Counted from the first letter of the stretch, positions 1 to 8,548 are shown. The stretch: 64,000 bases of DNA from Candidatus Thiodiazotropha endolucinida (GCF_001715975.1 NZ_MARB01000023.1:1-64000), one strand, 5' to 3'. Made by a program: numbers and translations. The notes: a model not told the origin generated them from the sequence alone.

Positions 1-57
1 TCCTTGGTTGATTGTATCTCGGCACATTTACCTCCTGAAGTTATCAGAAAGTATCCA
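1..57 (-). mobile_element. possible 5' end of an IS3-family element (partial)
   Basis: Read on the minus strand, bases 57 to 1 give a TGGATAC-type end, then AGGAGG (positions 36-31), then a GTG codon at 25 that opens a reading frame beginning V-P-R-Y-N-Q-P-R and running off the window. A strong ribosome site followed by a basic N-terminus rich in Arg and Pro resembles the OrfA start of some IS3-family transposases. An IS3 transposase C-terminal remnant occurs elsewhere in this window (51798-51968). Only eight codons are visible, so this is a weak call. If correct, the insertion interrupts the attC site of the adjacent integron cassette. Confidence 0.3.
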
Positions 58-678
58 CTTTATCGGGGGATCTGCTCGGTCCGCTGGAACTTCTTGTTAG
101 CCCTGTGTGTACTCGTCGGTTGCATCATCTAGAACACCAAATTTCTTGGCTAGAAAATCTTCGGTGTTTGCCCACGACCGAGCGGAGGCAAATAACAACA
201 TAATTGACATTAAAGGTAATACCCACACTCCGGAACCGATAGACTTCTCTGGGCTGAATATTTCGATAAGAAACGAAACGAATAGTATGAAGGATGCGCT
301 TGCATAAAACTGCTTCCACGCATAAGTGCGAGAATAAATTCGATCAATCATTTCGAAATCATCAACCGTTTCTGGATCACGTTTTGCGGTTGGTTGTTTG
401 AATATTTTTCTGCGAATTTCTCGAATCAGATAGTCAATAGAGACGAAGCACAACCCATCGACTACCAAACCTGCTACCAAGGCGATTGAGAGGACCACAA
501 GGCTACCCGACAGGCCAGCATCCCCTTTGGTTGCGGCAATAAGCAGAGCATTGATTTGTTCCACCATTAAAGACAATGGATACAGTGCAAGTAGGCCTGG
601 CGACAGATGCGCTACAACGAATCGATACGTTATTGGAGCAACAGAGTTCATAAGACTACGAGGCCTCTTTAGGGCTAA
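58..678 (-). mobile_element. putative integron gene cassette
   Basis: The minus-strand gene at 97-651 is bounded by matching integron core sites. Upstream of its start the sequence GTTAGCCC (679 to 672) marks a G/TT crossover point. Its stop codon lies inside GGGCTAAC (103 to 96), the exact reverse complement. In attC sites the R'' and R' boxes pair in this way, and a stop codon within R'' is typical of cassettes. R'' is followed by AAGAAGTTCCAGCGGACC, which would be the L'' arm. The pairing L'/R' half is not in the window, either because it lies beyond base 1 or because an IS interrupted it. The cassette is read divergently from the integrase remnant at 831, as in real integrons. Confidence 0.6.
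97..651 (-). CDS. cassette-encoded hypothetical membrane protein
   Basis: A 184-residue protein of no family I recognise. Hydrophobic segments lie near residues 12-30, 48-70, 112-130 and 138-156, which suggests four membrane helices. A basic cytoplasmic-type stretch (REIRRKIFKQ) follows the second. The C-terminus is acidic and polar. No Shine-Dalgarno sequence is evident, which is common for the first gene in a cassette array that relies on the integrase-side Pc promoter. The stop codon is embedded in the putative attC R'' box. Orphan membrane proteins are frequent cassette cargo; the function is unknown. Confidence 0.65.
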   Translation of the reverse strand: MNSVAPITYRFVVAHLSPGLLALYPLSLMVEQINALLIAATKGDAGLSGSLVVLSIALVAGLVVDGLCFVSIDYLIREIRRKIFKQPTAKRDPETVDDFEMIDRIYSRTYAWKQFYASASFILFVSFLIEIFSPEKSIGSGVWVLPLMSIMLLFASARSWANTEDFLAKKFGVLDDATDEYTQG

Positions 679-830
679 CTATTAATCGAAGACCTAAAAG
701 TTGTGCTTGAACACGACACTGAGGTGCATATTCCCTTTAGATCTCCAGTAAACACTTGAATTAATGTTCTTATAATGTATTATACCTGCATTATAAGATC
801 TAAATAAAAACCTGAAAAGGGATTGCCATA
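679..830. promoter_or_regulatory. attI-like region with divergent promoter and inverted repeat
   Basis: This 152-bp gap separates the truncated integrase start (831) from the core site at 679. The spacing matches an attI site that also holds the integrase and cassette promoters. It contains a perfect 10-bp inverted repeat, TCTTATAATG (768-777) and CATTATAAGA (789-798), spaced by 11 bp. The repeat is AT-rich and lies about 33 bp in front of the integrase start, where it could be an operator or overlap a -10 element. I see no clear LexA box (CTG-N10-CAG). The attI assignment is inferred from position and the GTTAGCCC core. Confidence 0.45.
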
Positions 831-1043
831 ATGGGAAAGGAACCCCGCTTGCTCGACCGTGTTCGTGCGGCTATTAGAACCAAACATTACAGCATCCGCA
901 CTGAGCAGGCTTATGCCGACTGCATTCGACGCTTTATTCTGTTCCATAACAAACGCCACCCCGTTGAGATGGGTAAGGCTGAAATCGAAGCGTTTCTGAC
1001 TCACCTTGCGGTCAATAGAAACGTTGCGCCTTCGACGTCTTGA
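831..1043 (+). pseudogene. intI: truncated integron integrase (intI), N-terminal fragment
   Basis: The 70 codons read LLDRVRAAIRTKHYSIRTEQ followed by YADCIRRFILFHNKRHP, the N-terminal SAM-like core-binding domain typical of integron tyrosine recombinases. Integron integrases run to roughly 320-340 residues. Here homology stops after ...RNVAPSTS and a stop codon follows, where the family continues with STQNQAL. The catalytic domain with its Arg/His/Tyr residues is missing, and the next 100 bases hold no continuation. The gene is therefore a relic that cannot recombine. Its divergent placement next to an attI-like gap and a cassette supports an old integron platform. Confidence 0.85.
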
Positions 1044-1146
1044 GCCCCCTGGAGAGATTAACGTAATCGTCGATTCCATAGCCATAAGCTTGGCTTAACA
1101 ATCGGTGAATAATGCTAATCCGAAGTATCCCCACTAGCCAAATAAA

Positions 1147-2139
1147 CTATGTCGCTGCAACGCCGGCAGTTCTATTCCGGGTCGCGGTTATCTCAGCCAT
1201 GATGGAGAGGGCGATCTCGGGGGGCCGTTTACTACCGATCGATACACCGGCCGGGCCTCTTATGCGCTCAAGTTGCTGTGGGGAGCAGCCCATTTTCGCC
1301 AAACGATCATGTCGCTTTGCGGCGGATCGGGTCGAGCCCAGCGCACCGATGTAGAAGGCGTTTGATTCAAGCGCCTCCAACAACGCCATGTCGTCCTGTT
1401 TCGGATCGTGGGCCAGTGTGACGACCGCCGTGCGCGGCCGCGCGGCGATGTTGCGTACCGCGTCATCGGGCATCTGGCGGGTGTAATCCACATCGGGCAG
1501 GGGGTCGGGATCGGTGAATGTCTCCCTGGGATCGCAGATCGTCACCCGATAGTCGAGCATGCGCGCCATCCTGGCCAGGTAGCGTGCCAACTGGCCATCC
1601 CCGATCAAAAGAAGCTGCCAGGCGCTACCGAAGACCTTTGTCAAACTCTGATCCGAGACGCTCAACTCCGGGTGCCCATCACCGGTTAGCAGCCTAACCT
1701 CTCCGTTCCCCAGGTCTACCTGGCGTGCAACCAGTTCGCCATGATCGATACGGTTCAAAAGCTGATCGATGGAGGTGACCGAGTTGAGATGCTCGACGGT
1801 AATCTGCAGACGCCCGCCGCAAGGTAGCCCGAGGCGCCCGGCCTCCTGGTTGTCGACGCCGAAGCCCAGCGAAAGCGGAAGCGTGTCGGCCAATTCACCC
1901 TGTCGGTATCGGTCGATCAACTCCTCCTCGATACAACCTCCAGAGACCGAACCGATGAACCGGCCCTGATCGTTCATCGCCATCAACGACCCGGGCGGTC
2001 GTGGCGAGGAGCCCCAAGTCCGGGTCACGGTCGAGAGGGCCACCCCTCTTCCCTCGCGCAACCACTCGGCGGCCTTGGCCATGACTGCCTTGTCCTCCGC
2101 CAGCACAATCTCTCCTGACCTATCGTTATGGTTCGCCAT
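1147..2139 (-). CDS. XdhC/CoxI-family molybdenum hydroxylase maturation protein
   Basis: About 330 residues when started at MANHND; AAGGA lies just upstream of this ATG, while the longer frame to 2166 has no ribosome site. The N-terminal XdhC_CoxI domain contains GSVSGGCIEE (near residue 80). The C-terminal domain is a Rossmann fold (LLIGDGQLARYLARMA) with the ALGSTRSAAKR signature. Proteins of this family bind and sulfurate the molybdenum cofactor and deliver it to xanthine-dehydrogenase-type enzymes. The gene is the last of a three-gene minus-strand operon, 131 bp after the Mo-subunit gene, so it very likely matures that subunit. Confidence 0.9.
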   Translation of the reverse strand: MANHNDRSGEIVLAEDKAVMAKAAEWLREGRGVALSTVTRTWGSSPRPPGSLMAMNDQGRFIGSVSGGCIEEELIDRYRQGELADTLPLSLGFGVDNQEAGRLGLPCGGRLQITVEHLNSVTSIDQLLNRIDHGELVARQVDLGNGEVRLLTGDGHPELSVSDQSLTKVFGSAWQLLLIGDGQLARYLARMARMLDYRVTICDPRETFTDPDPLPDVDYTRQMPDDAVRNIAARPRTAVVTLAHDPKQDDMALLEALESNAFYIGALGSTRSAAKRHDRLAKMGCSPQQLERIRGPAGVSIGSKRPPEIALSIMAEITATRNRTAGVAAT

Positions 2140-2270
2140 CGGAATCCTTTTAGGGCCTGTTACCATGGATTAATCGTTCCCACGCTCCCGCGCGGGTACG
2201 CAGACCACAGTGCAATAGGGGAACCCGTAAACAACCACACCGCAACTCGTGCACTAAAACCATAAACCTG

Positions 2271-4460
2271 TCAGGCGGGCCTAAGCGGTAGTTGTCTCAG
2301 ACGTTGCCCCGTTGCCGCAAACACCGCATTGGCGACGGCCGGCGCTATCACCGGCGTGGCCGGCTCGCCGACCCCGGTGGGTGCTTCGGTGGACGGTACG
2401 ATATAGACCTCAACCTCGGGCATCTGATCGATACGCAGGGTCAGGTAGTCATGGAAGTTGGACTGTTCGACCCGCCCCTCCCTGAGAGTCAATTCGCTGG
2501 CCAATGTGGCCGCCAAGCCAAAGCCCATACCGCCCTGCATCTGCGCCTCGATGACATCGGGGTTGACCGGGACGCCGCAATCCACCGCGATCACCACCCG
2601 GTCCACGTAGATCACCCCGCGCCGCACCGTGACTTCCGCCACCTGCGCCACATAGGAGTTGAAGGACTCGTGCACCGCCACCCCCCTGCCACGGTTACGG
2701 CCCAGGGGTTCGTCCCACCCCGCCTTCTCCACCGCCAGGTTCAGTACACCCAGATGTCGCGGATGTTCCGCCAATAGGGCGCGTCGAAAGGCTACCGGAT
2801 CCTTACCCGCCTCCGCTGCGAGCTCGTCCAGGAAACACTCCACTGCGAAGGCGGTATGGGTGGAGCCAACCGAACGCCACCAGAGTACCGGCACCTGCAA
2901 CTGCGGCGAATGGAGATCGATATGGATATGCTTCAGGGCATACGGCAGGTTTGCCGCACCCTCTACCGAAGTCTGGTCGATGCCATCCTTGACCATCACC
3001 GACTCGAACGGGGTACCCGCCAGAATAGACTGCCCCACGATACGCTGTTGCCATACCATAGGCCGGTTTTCGGCATCCAGTCCCGCCTTCAGCTTGTGGA
3101 GATAGAGTGGCCGGTAGTAACCGGCACGCATATCGTCTTCCCGGGTCCAGATCAGTTTGACCGGCGTCCCCGGCGGCATCGTCTTGGCGATATGTACCGC
3201 CTCGAGCACGTAGTCGGCCTTGGGATTGGCCCGTCGGCCAAAGGAGCCGCCGGCGTAGAGCATATGGATACGTACCTGTTCCGGCTGCAGTCCCAGCAGA
3301 CCGGCAACCGCCATCTGATCGCCGGTGTTCATCTGTTCACCGTTCCAGATCTCGCAACCCGAGGCATCGATGCGCACCACGCAGTCCATCGGTTCCATCG
3401 GCGCATGGGCCAGGAAAGGTACGCTGTATTCGGCCTCGATGACCTTCGCCGCCTTGGCCATCGCCGTCTCGCTGTCGCCCTCATTGCGGGCGACCGTTCC
3501 GGGCTGATCTGCCAGCTCACGGTAGCTGTCGAGTATCTCGCTGGAGCTCTGCTTGAATGCCTCACTTTCGTCCCATTCCACTTGCAGTGCATCCCGGCCC
3601 TGCTTGGCACTCCAGAAATCGTCCCCCACAACGGCGATCCCGGAAGGGATCTGCAGCACTTGCTTGACGCCTTTGATCGCCCTTGCCGCCTTGTCGTCGA
3701 AACTACGCACCTTGGCGCCGAAGCGTGGCGGATGCGCCACCACAGCGGTATACATTTCGAGGAGTTGCACATCGATGGTGAAGAGAGCGCTGCCATCTGT
3801 CTTTTCCGGGCTATCCTTACGAGGCAGGCGCTTGCCGATCAGGCGAAATTCATCAGGCTCCTTCAATAACACCTCTTGCGGTACCGGCTGCTGCGCGGCG
3901 GCATCCGCCATCTCCCCAAAGCTGGCGCTGCGGCCGCTGGGCGCATGAGTCAGGCGACCGGCCTCGACCCCGATCTCATCCGCTTTCACCTGCCACTGCT
4001 TGGCAGCGGCCTCCACCAGCATATGTCTCGCCGCGGCGCCCGCTTTGCGCATCTGCATCCAGGAGTTGGCGATTGCGGTACTGCCGCCTGTACCCTGGGC
4101 CTCGCCCCAATAGAGATTGCGGTAGCGCTTGGCATCCGCCGGGGCGCCCTCCACTCTGACCTGTTCCCAGGCGGCATCCAACTCTTCCGCCACCAGGGTC
4201 GCCAGCCCCGTATAGGTCCCCTGTCCCATCTCAAGGTGTTTTGAGATCACGGTGATCTGGTTGTCACTGCCGATGCGCAGAAAGGCGTTGGGTTGAAAGG
4301 CCGCTTGATCCGCCGGCGCGGCACCGGCAAAACCGGGCCCCGATCTGCGCGTATCGGCACGGGTTACCGGCATGATGCCCAGAGTCAGTCCGGCCGCGGT
4401 GGCGACACCCGCCGCCAGGAAACGACGGCGACTCAGATTGGTTATCCAGTCACTCTTCAT
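2271..4460 (-). CDS. molybdopterin-binding aldehyde/isoquinoline oxidoreductase, large (beta) subunit
   Basis: A 729-residue protein of the xanthine dehydrogenase molybdenum-subunit superfamily, closest in layout to isoquinoline 1-oxidoreductase beta (IorB) and membrane aldehyde dehydrogenases. The N-terminus carries a twin-arginine signal (NLSRRRFLAAG, residues 8-18), so the enzyme is exported folded with its cofactor. Recognisable pieces are GQGTYTGLATLVAEELDA, the Mo-binding GGSFGRRANPKADYV, and the C-terminal GVGEPATPVIAPAVANA, whose Glu is the usual catalytic base position. It hydroxylates an aldehyde or N-heterocycle using water. The small 2Fe-2S subunit precedes it by 20 bp and XdhC follows. 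The substrate cannot be read from sequence. Confidence 0.9.
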   Translation of the reverse strand: MKSDWITNLSRRRFLAAGVATAAGLTLGIMPVTRADTRRSGPGFAGAAPADQAAFQPNAFLRIGSDNQITVISKHLEMGQGTYTGLATLVAEELDAAWEQVRVEGAPADAKRYRNLYWGEAQGTGGSTAIANSWMQMRKAGAAARHMLVEAAAKQWQVKADEIGVEAGRLTHAPSGRSASFGEMADAAAQQPVPQEVLLKEPDEFRLIGKRLPRKDSPEKTDGSALFTIDVQLLEMYTAVVAHPPRFGAKVRSFDDKAARAIKGVKQVLQIPSGIAVVGDDFWSAKQGRDALQVEWDESEAFKQSSSEILDSYRELADQPGTVARNEGDSETAMAKAAKVIEAEYSVPFLAHAPMEPMDCVVRIDASGCEIWNGEQMNTGDQMAVAGLLGLQPEQVRIHMLYAGGSFGRRANPKADYVLEAVHIAKTMPPGTPVKLIWTREDDMRAGYYRPLYLHKLKAGLDAENRPMVWQQRIVGQSILAGTPFESVMVKDGIDQTSVEGAANLPYALKHIHIDLHSPQLQVPVLWWRSVGSTHTAFAVECFLDELAAEAGKDPVAFRRALLAEHPRHLGVLNLAVEKAGWDEPLGRNRGRGVAVHESFNSYVAQVAEVTVRRGVIYVDRVVIAVDCGVPVNPDVIEAQMQGGMGFGLAATLASELTLREGRVEQSNFHDYLTLRIDQMPEVEVYIVPSTEAPTGVGEPATPVIAPAVANAVFAATGQRLRQLPLRPA

Positions 4461-4480
4461 CTTGATTCCCTCCCGACGGG

Positions 4481-4936
4481 CTAGACAGACTTATTCGCGG
4501 CCGCCTTGATGGCGGCACGAATCCGCACATAGGTCGCACAACGGCAGAGATTACCCTGCATGGCGGCATCGATCTCGGCGTCGGTGGGCTTGGATTTTCG
4601 CTCGAGCAAGGCCGCGGCCGACATGATCTGGCCCGACTGACAGTAACCACACTGTACCACTTCGAGCTCCCGCCAGGCCGCCTGTACCGCCTTGCCGGAG
4701 GGGCTTTTCAAGCCTTCGATTGTGGTTATCTGTTTACCTATCGCCTCCGATGCAGGCGTGATACAGGAACGCACCGGTTCGCCGTCAAGGTGGATAGTAC
4801 AACTCCCGCACTGGGCAATCCCGCAACCGAACTTGGTGCCCGTCAGCCCCATATGATCACGCAATGCCCACAGCAGGGGCATTCCCGGATCGATATCGAG
4901 GGATTGTTTCGAACCGTTGATAGTGAGTTGAATCAT
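4481..4936 (-). CDS. (2Fe-2S)-binding small subunit of molybdenum hydroxylase
   Basis: 151 residues, the normal size for IorA/CoxS-type subunits. The N-terminal plant-ferredoxin-like domain has Cys at 38, 43, 46 and 58 ([11 protein letters not shown]...C). The helical [2Fe-2S]-binding domain has CGYC at 96-99 and CRC at 131-133. It passes electrons from the molybdenum site to an outside acceptor. There is no signal peptide of its own, so it probably rides with the Tat-exported large subunit encoded 20 bp downstream. First gene of the operon. Confidence 0.95.
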   Translation of the reverse strand: MIQLTINGSKQSLDIDPGMPLLWALRDHMGLTGTKFGCGIAQCGSCTIHLDGEPVRSCITPASEAIGKQITTIEGLKSPSGKAVQAAWRELEVVQCGYCQSGQIMSAAALLERKSKPTDAEIDAAMQGNLCRCATYVRIRAAIKAAANKSV

Positions 4937-5061
4937 GCTATGCCTCCGGATGCCGCTATCCCTATAGCCATCTGGTTAGGATAGTACGGCAGTCAAAGCT
5001 TCGCTACGATCAAACTGGATACAGATAATAAGGATTAATGACCACCATGAAAGGACATCCA

Positions 5062-5196
5062 TCAATCGCTTTCAACCACCACCCTATTCCTGCCCGTTTC
5101 CTTGGTCCTGTAGAGGGCGTCGTCAGCACGTTTGGAACTATTTCCCCTCTTTGTGGACCCTGCAGTGACGCAATCCCACAAGAGACCGTGAGCTTG
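5062..5196 (-). pseudogene. GGDEF domain C-terminal remnant
   Basis: On the minus strand bases 5196 to 5110 read KLTVSCGIASLQ and continue to a frameshift, after which ADDALYRTKETGRNRVVVES and a stop (5064-5062) follow in another frame. Both pieces match the end of a diguanylate cyclase domain (VSIGVA...ADDALYRAKxxGRNRV). The catalytic half and the GG(D/E)EF loop are absent and the two parts are out of frame. This is a dead fragment. It explains most of the otherwise gene-free interval 4937-5369; I see nothing else there. Confidence 0.7.
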
Positions 5197-5369
5197 AGTA
5201 TTCAATCATTGAGCCTGCAGGTCTCGATTACCTCGGGTGACTGTCCATCCACAGGCGGTTTTCTGTCGTCTGGTTCTAACTGGCAAAAGATTCAGGTGTG
5301 GCTGTTGATGAAAATTGATTACATATCCGCGGTTGAGAACACTTTAAAATAAAGACCGCAGCTGTGTAG

Positions 5370-6071
5370 TCACTGATTCAACGCCCCCTGTTCGTAGAAC
5401 CGCCAGGCCACCAGCAGATTCAACAAAACCAGTGTTGGCACGATCAAGGCCGGCGCCATAACCATGGGGAACATGAACAGCTCTGCAAACAGGGGTTCCA
5501 CCATAAACAAATGCATCAACCCCGCTACCGGCAAGACGATTGCCAACGCACCGGCAAGATGCCAATAGAGGATGAATCGATCACTCAGCCGCCCTGAACG
5601 GGCCAACAGGGTCACGATGATGGCGGAGACGCCGAACAGAAGATCCGGACCACCCACAAACCAGGCAAACATCTGTGGAAACAGATCATTCGACGCCTTC
5701 AACAAGGTACCCAGGGCAAGGATTCGGAGAATATGTATCCCGCTCAACCAATGGACCGGTGTTTCATCCACGAGTACTCTCAGGCCATCCCGCAGCGGCG
5801 CCAGCGACAACATCATGCTCAGTGCGACAACAACCGGTACATAGGGCATCCAATAGCCGGGCTTCAGATTATAAAATGGCTCACTGCCAAACCGGCCCAC
5901 ACTCGACTGGTAACCGATAAACATGCCCCACATCAATATTACGCCAATCAGAAATGCCATCTGATTCCGTTGGTCTGAGTTCAGTATCCCAGCCCGATGC
6001 AGTCTACTTACAAGAAACCAGAGAAATCCGAACACAACAGCAATCAACAGAGGCAAACTGGATAATTGCAT
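5370..6071 (-). CDS. hypothetical multi-pass membrane protein
   Basis: 233 residues, almost entirely hydrophobic, with about seven predicted membrane helices starting at residue 5. I do not recognise a family. It lies 62 bp downstream of an SDR gene on the same strand and in the same run as the DUF4345 protein, so it is probably part of the unit controlled by the MarR regulator at 7813-8280. Loop residues include an acidic-aromatic stretch around 60-75 (FYNLKPGYWMPYV). No catalytic motif is visible. Confidence 0.75.
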   Translation of the reverse strand: MQLSSLPLLIAVVFGFLWFLVSRLHRAGILNSDQRNQMAFLIGVILMWGMFIGYQSSVGRFGSEPFYNLKPGYWMPYVPVVVALSMMLSLAPLRDGLRVLVDETPVHWLSGIHILRILALGTLLKASNDLFPQMFAWFVGGPDLLFGVSAIIVTLLARSGRLSDRFILYWHLAGALAIVLPVAGLMHLFMVEPLFAELFMFPMVMAPALIVPTLVLLNLLVAWRFYEQGALNQ

Positions 6072-6133
6072 AGTGATTTCCCTGGCTAGTTAGAAAATGA
6101 TCGTAAGGCCCATGCGCTCAGGCCATAAATAGA

Positions 6134-6976
6134 TCATAAGGCCCTCCTGGTTTCTGTCGCAGTGGCCGATGGCGTTCGGCTGAGAATCTCAAACACCCAC
6201 TGCGCTATCGACCGCGGCGGCAACTCACCGAGCAAGGCAAACACCTTATTGAGCAGTCCCGGCACTGATGTGGTTCGCCCCGCCATGGTGGCTCGATATC
6301 CGGCGAGCGCCACCTTTGCCGGCGTAAGCCTGGGCATCCAGCGATAGATCGGCATGGCGTTGGCACCCGCCTGACCGGCAAACGACGTCGGTGTGGCTCC
6401 CGGGCATAACGCCGTGACCTTAACCCCCGTCCCAGCGAGCTCTCTTGCCATACCACGGGTGAATGCCAGTACATAGTGCTTCGAAGCCACATAGCTTGCC
6501 CAGTTTGAACCACCCGCAAAATAGGCGGCCAGTGAGGCGACATTCAGAACCCGTCCATTTCCGCGTTCAATCATAGCGGGGAGAAACAGCCTGGTGAGGG
6601 ATGTCAGTGTAACGATGTTCAGCCTGAGCATATTGAGCTGCCGGTTGAGATCGCTCTTCGCAAAGGGACCCACATCTCCCATCCCGGCATTGTTAACGAG
6701 CACATCCACCTGGATACCCTCGTCAATCACTTGCCGATGCAACTCAGTCGAACTATCGTCAGCGGTCAGATCAAACGGGTATGTGGAAACACCACACCCA
6801 TATTCGTTTTCCAATTGTCCGGCTGCTTGCTTGAGATCGGCCTCACTGCGCGCCGCCAACACAAGATTGTAGCCGTGCATGGCGAACTGTTTCGCCAATT
6901 CAAATCCAATCCCTTTAGAACCACCGGTAATCAATACTGTCGGTAGTTTTTCATTTTTCACATCTTTCGTAGTCAT
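6134..6976 (-). CDS. short-chain dehydrogenase/reductase
   Basis: Classical SDR of about 280 residues. I chose MTTKDV as the start because GGAG lies about 9 bp upstream; a longer frame begins five codons earlier. The NAD(P) motif is TGGSKGIG near residue 17, the structural NNAG near 98, and the active site is N-S-Y-K type with YVASK near 162. An Arg pair after the Rossmann strand (AARSE) suggests a preference for NADP. The substrate is unknown. The long C-terminal segment resembles the DltE/YqjQ-type reductases that act on lipids or ketones. It sits between the DUF4345 gene and the membrane protein gene. Confidence 0.9.
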   Translation of the reverse strand: MTTKDVKNEKLPTVLITGGSKGIGFELAKQFAMHGYNLVLAARSEADLKQAAGQLENEYGCGVSTYPFDLTADDSSTELHRQVIDEGIQVDVLVNNAGMGDVGPFAKSDLNRQLNMLRLNIVTLTSLTRLFLPAMIERGNGRVLNVASLAAYFAGGSNWASYVASKHYVLAFTRGMARELAGTGVKVTALCPGATPTSFAGQAGANAMPIYRWMPRLTPAKVALAGYRATMAGRTTSVPGLLNKVFALLGELPPRSIAQWVFEILSRTPSATATETRRAL

Positions 6977-7227
6977 TGACTTGATCTCCATATGGCTCGT
7001 TTAATCTACGGTATTTATCACACAGCTATTTCCATGAACTGCGTGATGCTTTGAATCAACCCAGCACAAAAAATTCTGAATGCTGCAAATCAAAGGTGTA
7101 AATAAACCAGCGCAATCGATGAATGTTAATTCTTGCACCTGTATGCATCTGTTTTGTAACCTAAGTCTTCATTCATTAGCTTGGCTGGGACAGAGTCCCT
7201 TAAAAGCGATACATTTGTCATCGGTTT

Positions 7228-7647
7228 TTAAATCGACTGAGCATCTCGACTGATCGATGTCTGTAACACGATTAACGCAACAGGGAGGAGCACTTCAATA
7301 ATTATGGGGATGGTCCCCGCCATACCTGCCGATCCGAATTGAACGAGAGCATAGATACGTGCTATAGCGCCTACCAGAACAGCCCCCGCTATGATTCTCA
7401 AGATAGTCCCACCGTATTCGACCTCCCGCATGAGCCAGATCATGATAAGGCCGATGCCTAACATCAACGCACCGAAAAAACGAAGATCTGCATCCAGCAA
7501 CAAGCTTGTGGTGTTGCCGGGCTCCACCCAAACTTCCGCAAAGGGCCCAGGACCTGTCGTGCCGTAGATCAACGCCGGCCCGCCGAATCGAAAGAACATA
7601 AGAAACGTTCCCAGGCCTAACAGCATGCGATAGACAGTTTTCTTCAT
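7228..7647 (-). CDS. DUF4345-type small membrane protein
   Basis: 139 residues with four hydrophobic helices. The central LRFFGALMLGIGLIMIWLMR followed by RI near residue 97 is characteristic of DUF4345 proteins, whose function is unknown. AGGAGGG lies upstream of the ATG. A 16-bp palindrome (7775-7790), also found before the MarR gene, lies about 130 bp upstream. The gene therefore probably opens a MarR-controlled unit that continues through the SDR (251 bp further on) and the membrane protein. Confidence 0.8.
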   Translation of the reverse strand: MKKTVYRMLLGLGTFLMFFRFGGPALIYGTTGPGPFAEVWVEPGNTTSLLLDADLRFFGALMLGIGLIMIWLMREVEYGGTILRIIAGAVLVGAIARIYALVQFGSAGMAGTIPIIIEVLLPVALIVLQTSISRDAQSI

Positions 7648-7774
7648 TAAGCCCTCCTTATGGAGTGTCTATGGTTTTCTGAGTTATCGAATTCAACAAT
7701 TGCCGCGGCATCCAATATCAGGATCTTTTCACTTTCGCGCTGAAAGTTACTTGGGTTCATAGAAAATCTTTGAA

Positions 7775-7790
7775 ATGTGTATATACACAT
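7775..7790. promoter_or_regulatory. MarR-type operator, perfect 16-bp palindrome
   Basis: The sequence ATGTGTATATACACAT is a perfect palindrome in the gap between the MarR gene and the DUF4345 gene. Its 12-bp core GTGTATATACAC recurs at 8286-8297 in front of the MarR gene. MarR dimers bind palindromes of 16-20 bp, and a site shared by the regulator gene and its neighbour is the expected pattern. Confidence 0.7.
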
Positions 7791-7812
7791 AATATTACTT
7801 TAAAAAAACTGC

Positions 7813-8280
7813 TCACGTAGTTGCAGCACTACTCACAACAGCTGTCAGATCCTCGAGCATACGATCAAGCCGTTCGCCGCCCAGAGAGGCTTCTATCTTC
7901 TGTTGCGCCTCCTGCCATAGGGGTAAAGCCAGTTCCAGGTGCTTCACCCCTTTTTTTGTTAGATTCACCTCGCGCGTCCGCTTGTCATGTCGGCTGGGTT
8001 TTACTGTCACCAGCCTGTCACGCTCAAGGGGCTTCAGGTTACGCGTCAATGTCGTGCGATCCATCACCAATGCCTCCGCCATCCTGGATATGGCAACCGG
8101 CCCCATGCCCCGGATTACAACCAACAGGGTGAACTGGGTCGGCAGTATGCCGCTGGGTTTCATAACCTCCTCGTAAACCTGGGTTAAAGCCCTGGAAGCC
8201 TTGCGCAGATTGAACATAACGCATGTCTGACCTATTCCCTGGCACATGCTAAGGTCGCAATTTAACTTTTTCTCCAGCAT
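7813..8280 (-). CDS. MarR-family transcriptional regulator
   Basis: 155 residues with a MarR winged helix-turn-helix. The recognition region VAISRMAEALVMDRTTLTRN is followed by the wing LVTVKPSRHDKRTREVNLTKKG. The start is uncertain: the first ATG (8280) has no Shine-Dalgarno and lies 6 bp from the operator core at 8286-8297, while an internal ATG twelve codons in also lacks a good site. Either the mRNA is leaderless or the internal start is used. It is likely autorepressed and also represses the DUF4345-SDR-membrane genes through the matching palindrome at 7775-7790. Cys residues near the N-terminus (positions 9, 14, 20) could sense oxidants. Confidence 0.9.
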   Translation of the reverse strand: MLEKKLNCDLSMCQGIGQTCVMFNLRKASRALTQVYEEVMKPSGILPTQFTLLVVIRGMGPVAISRMAEALVMDRTTLTRNLKPLERDRLVTVKPSRHDKRTREVNLTKKGVKHLELALPLWQEAQQKIEASLGGERLDRMLEDLTAVVSSAATT

Positions 8281-8285
8281 AGATA

Positions 8286-8297
8286 GTGTATATACAC
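8286..8297. promoter_or_regulatory. second MarR-type operator core
   Basis: GTGTATATACAC, identical to the core of the palindrome at 7775-7790, sits immediately upstream of the MarR start codon. Binding here would block the regulator's own transcription. Confidence 0.65.
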
Positions 8298-8548
8298 ATA
8301 TTATTTCGATGTCAAGTTTTTCTACTCTTCTGAGCTCACCATCGACACACCTGGCAGAGCACCACAGATTGTCTTATAACATTTGGGGTATTCTGAACTT
8401 GAGCCCTTCCTTAGACTCCATTCCACTCACATGGTGTGAATTTTTCACTACACCCATCACTTCCATTATTGGTATATCTCTGGTTAGATGACTCGCCTGA
8501 GAGCGTTTTCAGTGATACAAACAAACAGATATTCACATGGAGAATGTA

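Noticed and set aside
2292-2777. Long plus-strand frames opposite the molybdenum subunit (also 2856-3869)
   Set aside because: They are opposite-strand readings of a GC-rich gene with strong family evidence; Arg/His-rich content is typical of shadows.
5038-5352. 104-codon frame on the plus strand
   Set aside because: Composition unlike a protein, no ribosome site, and it lies over a GGDEF remnant on the other strand.
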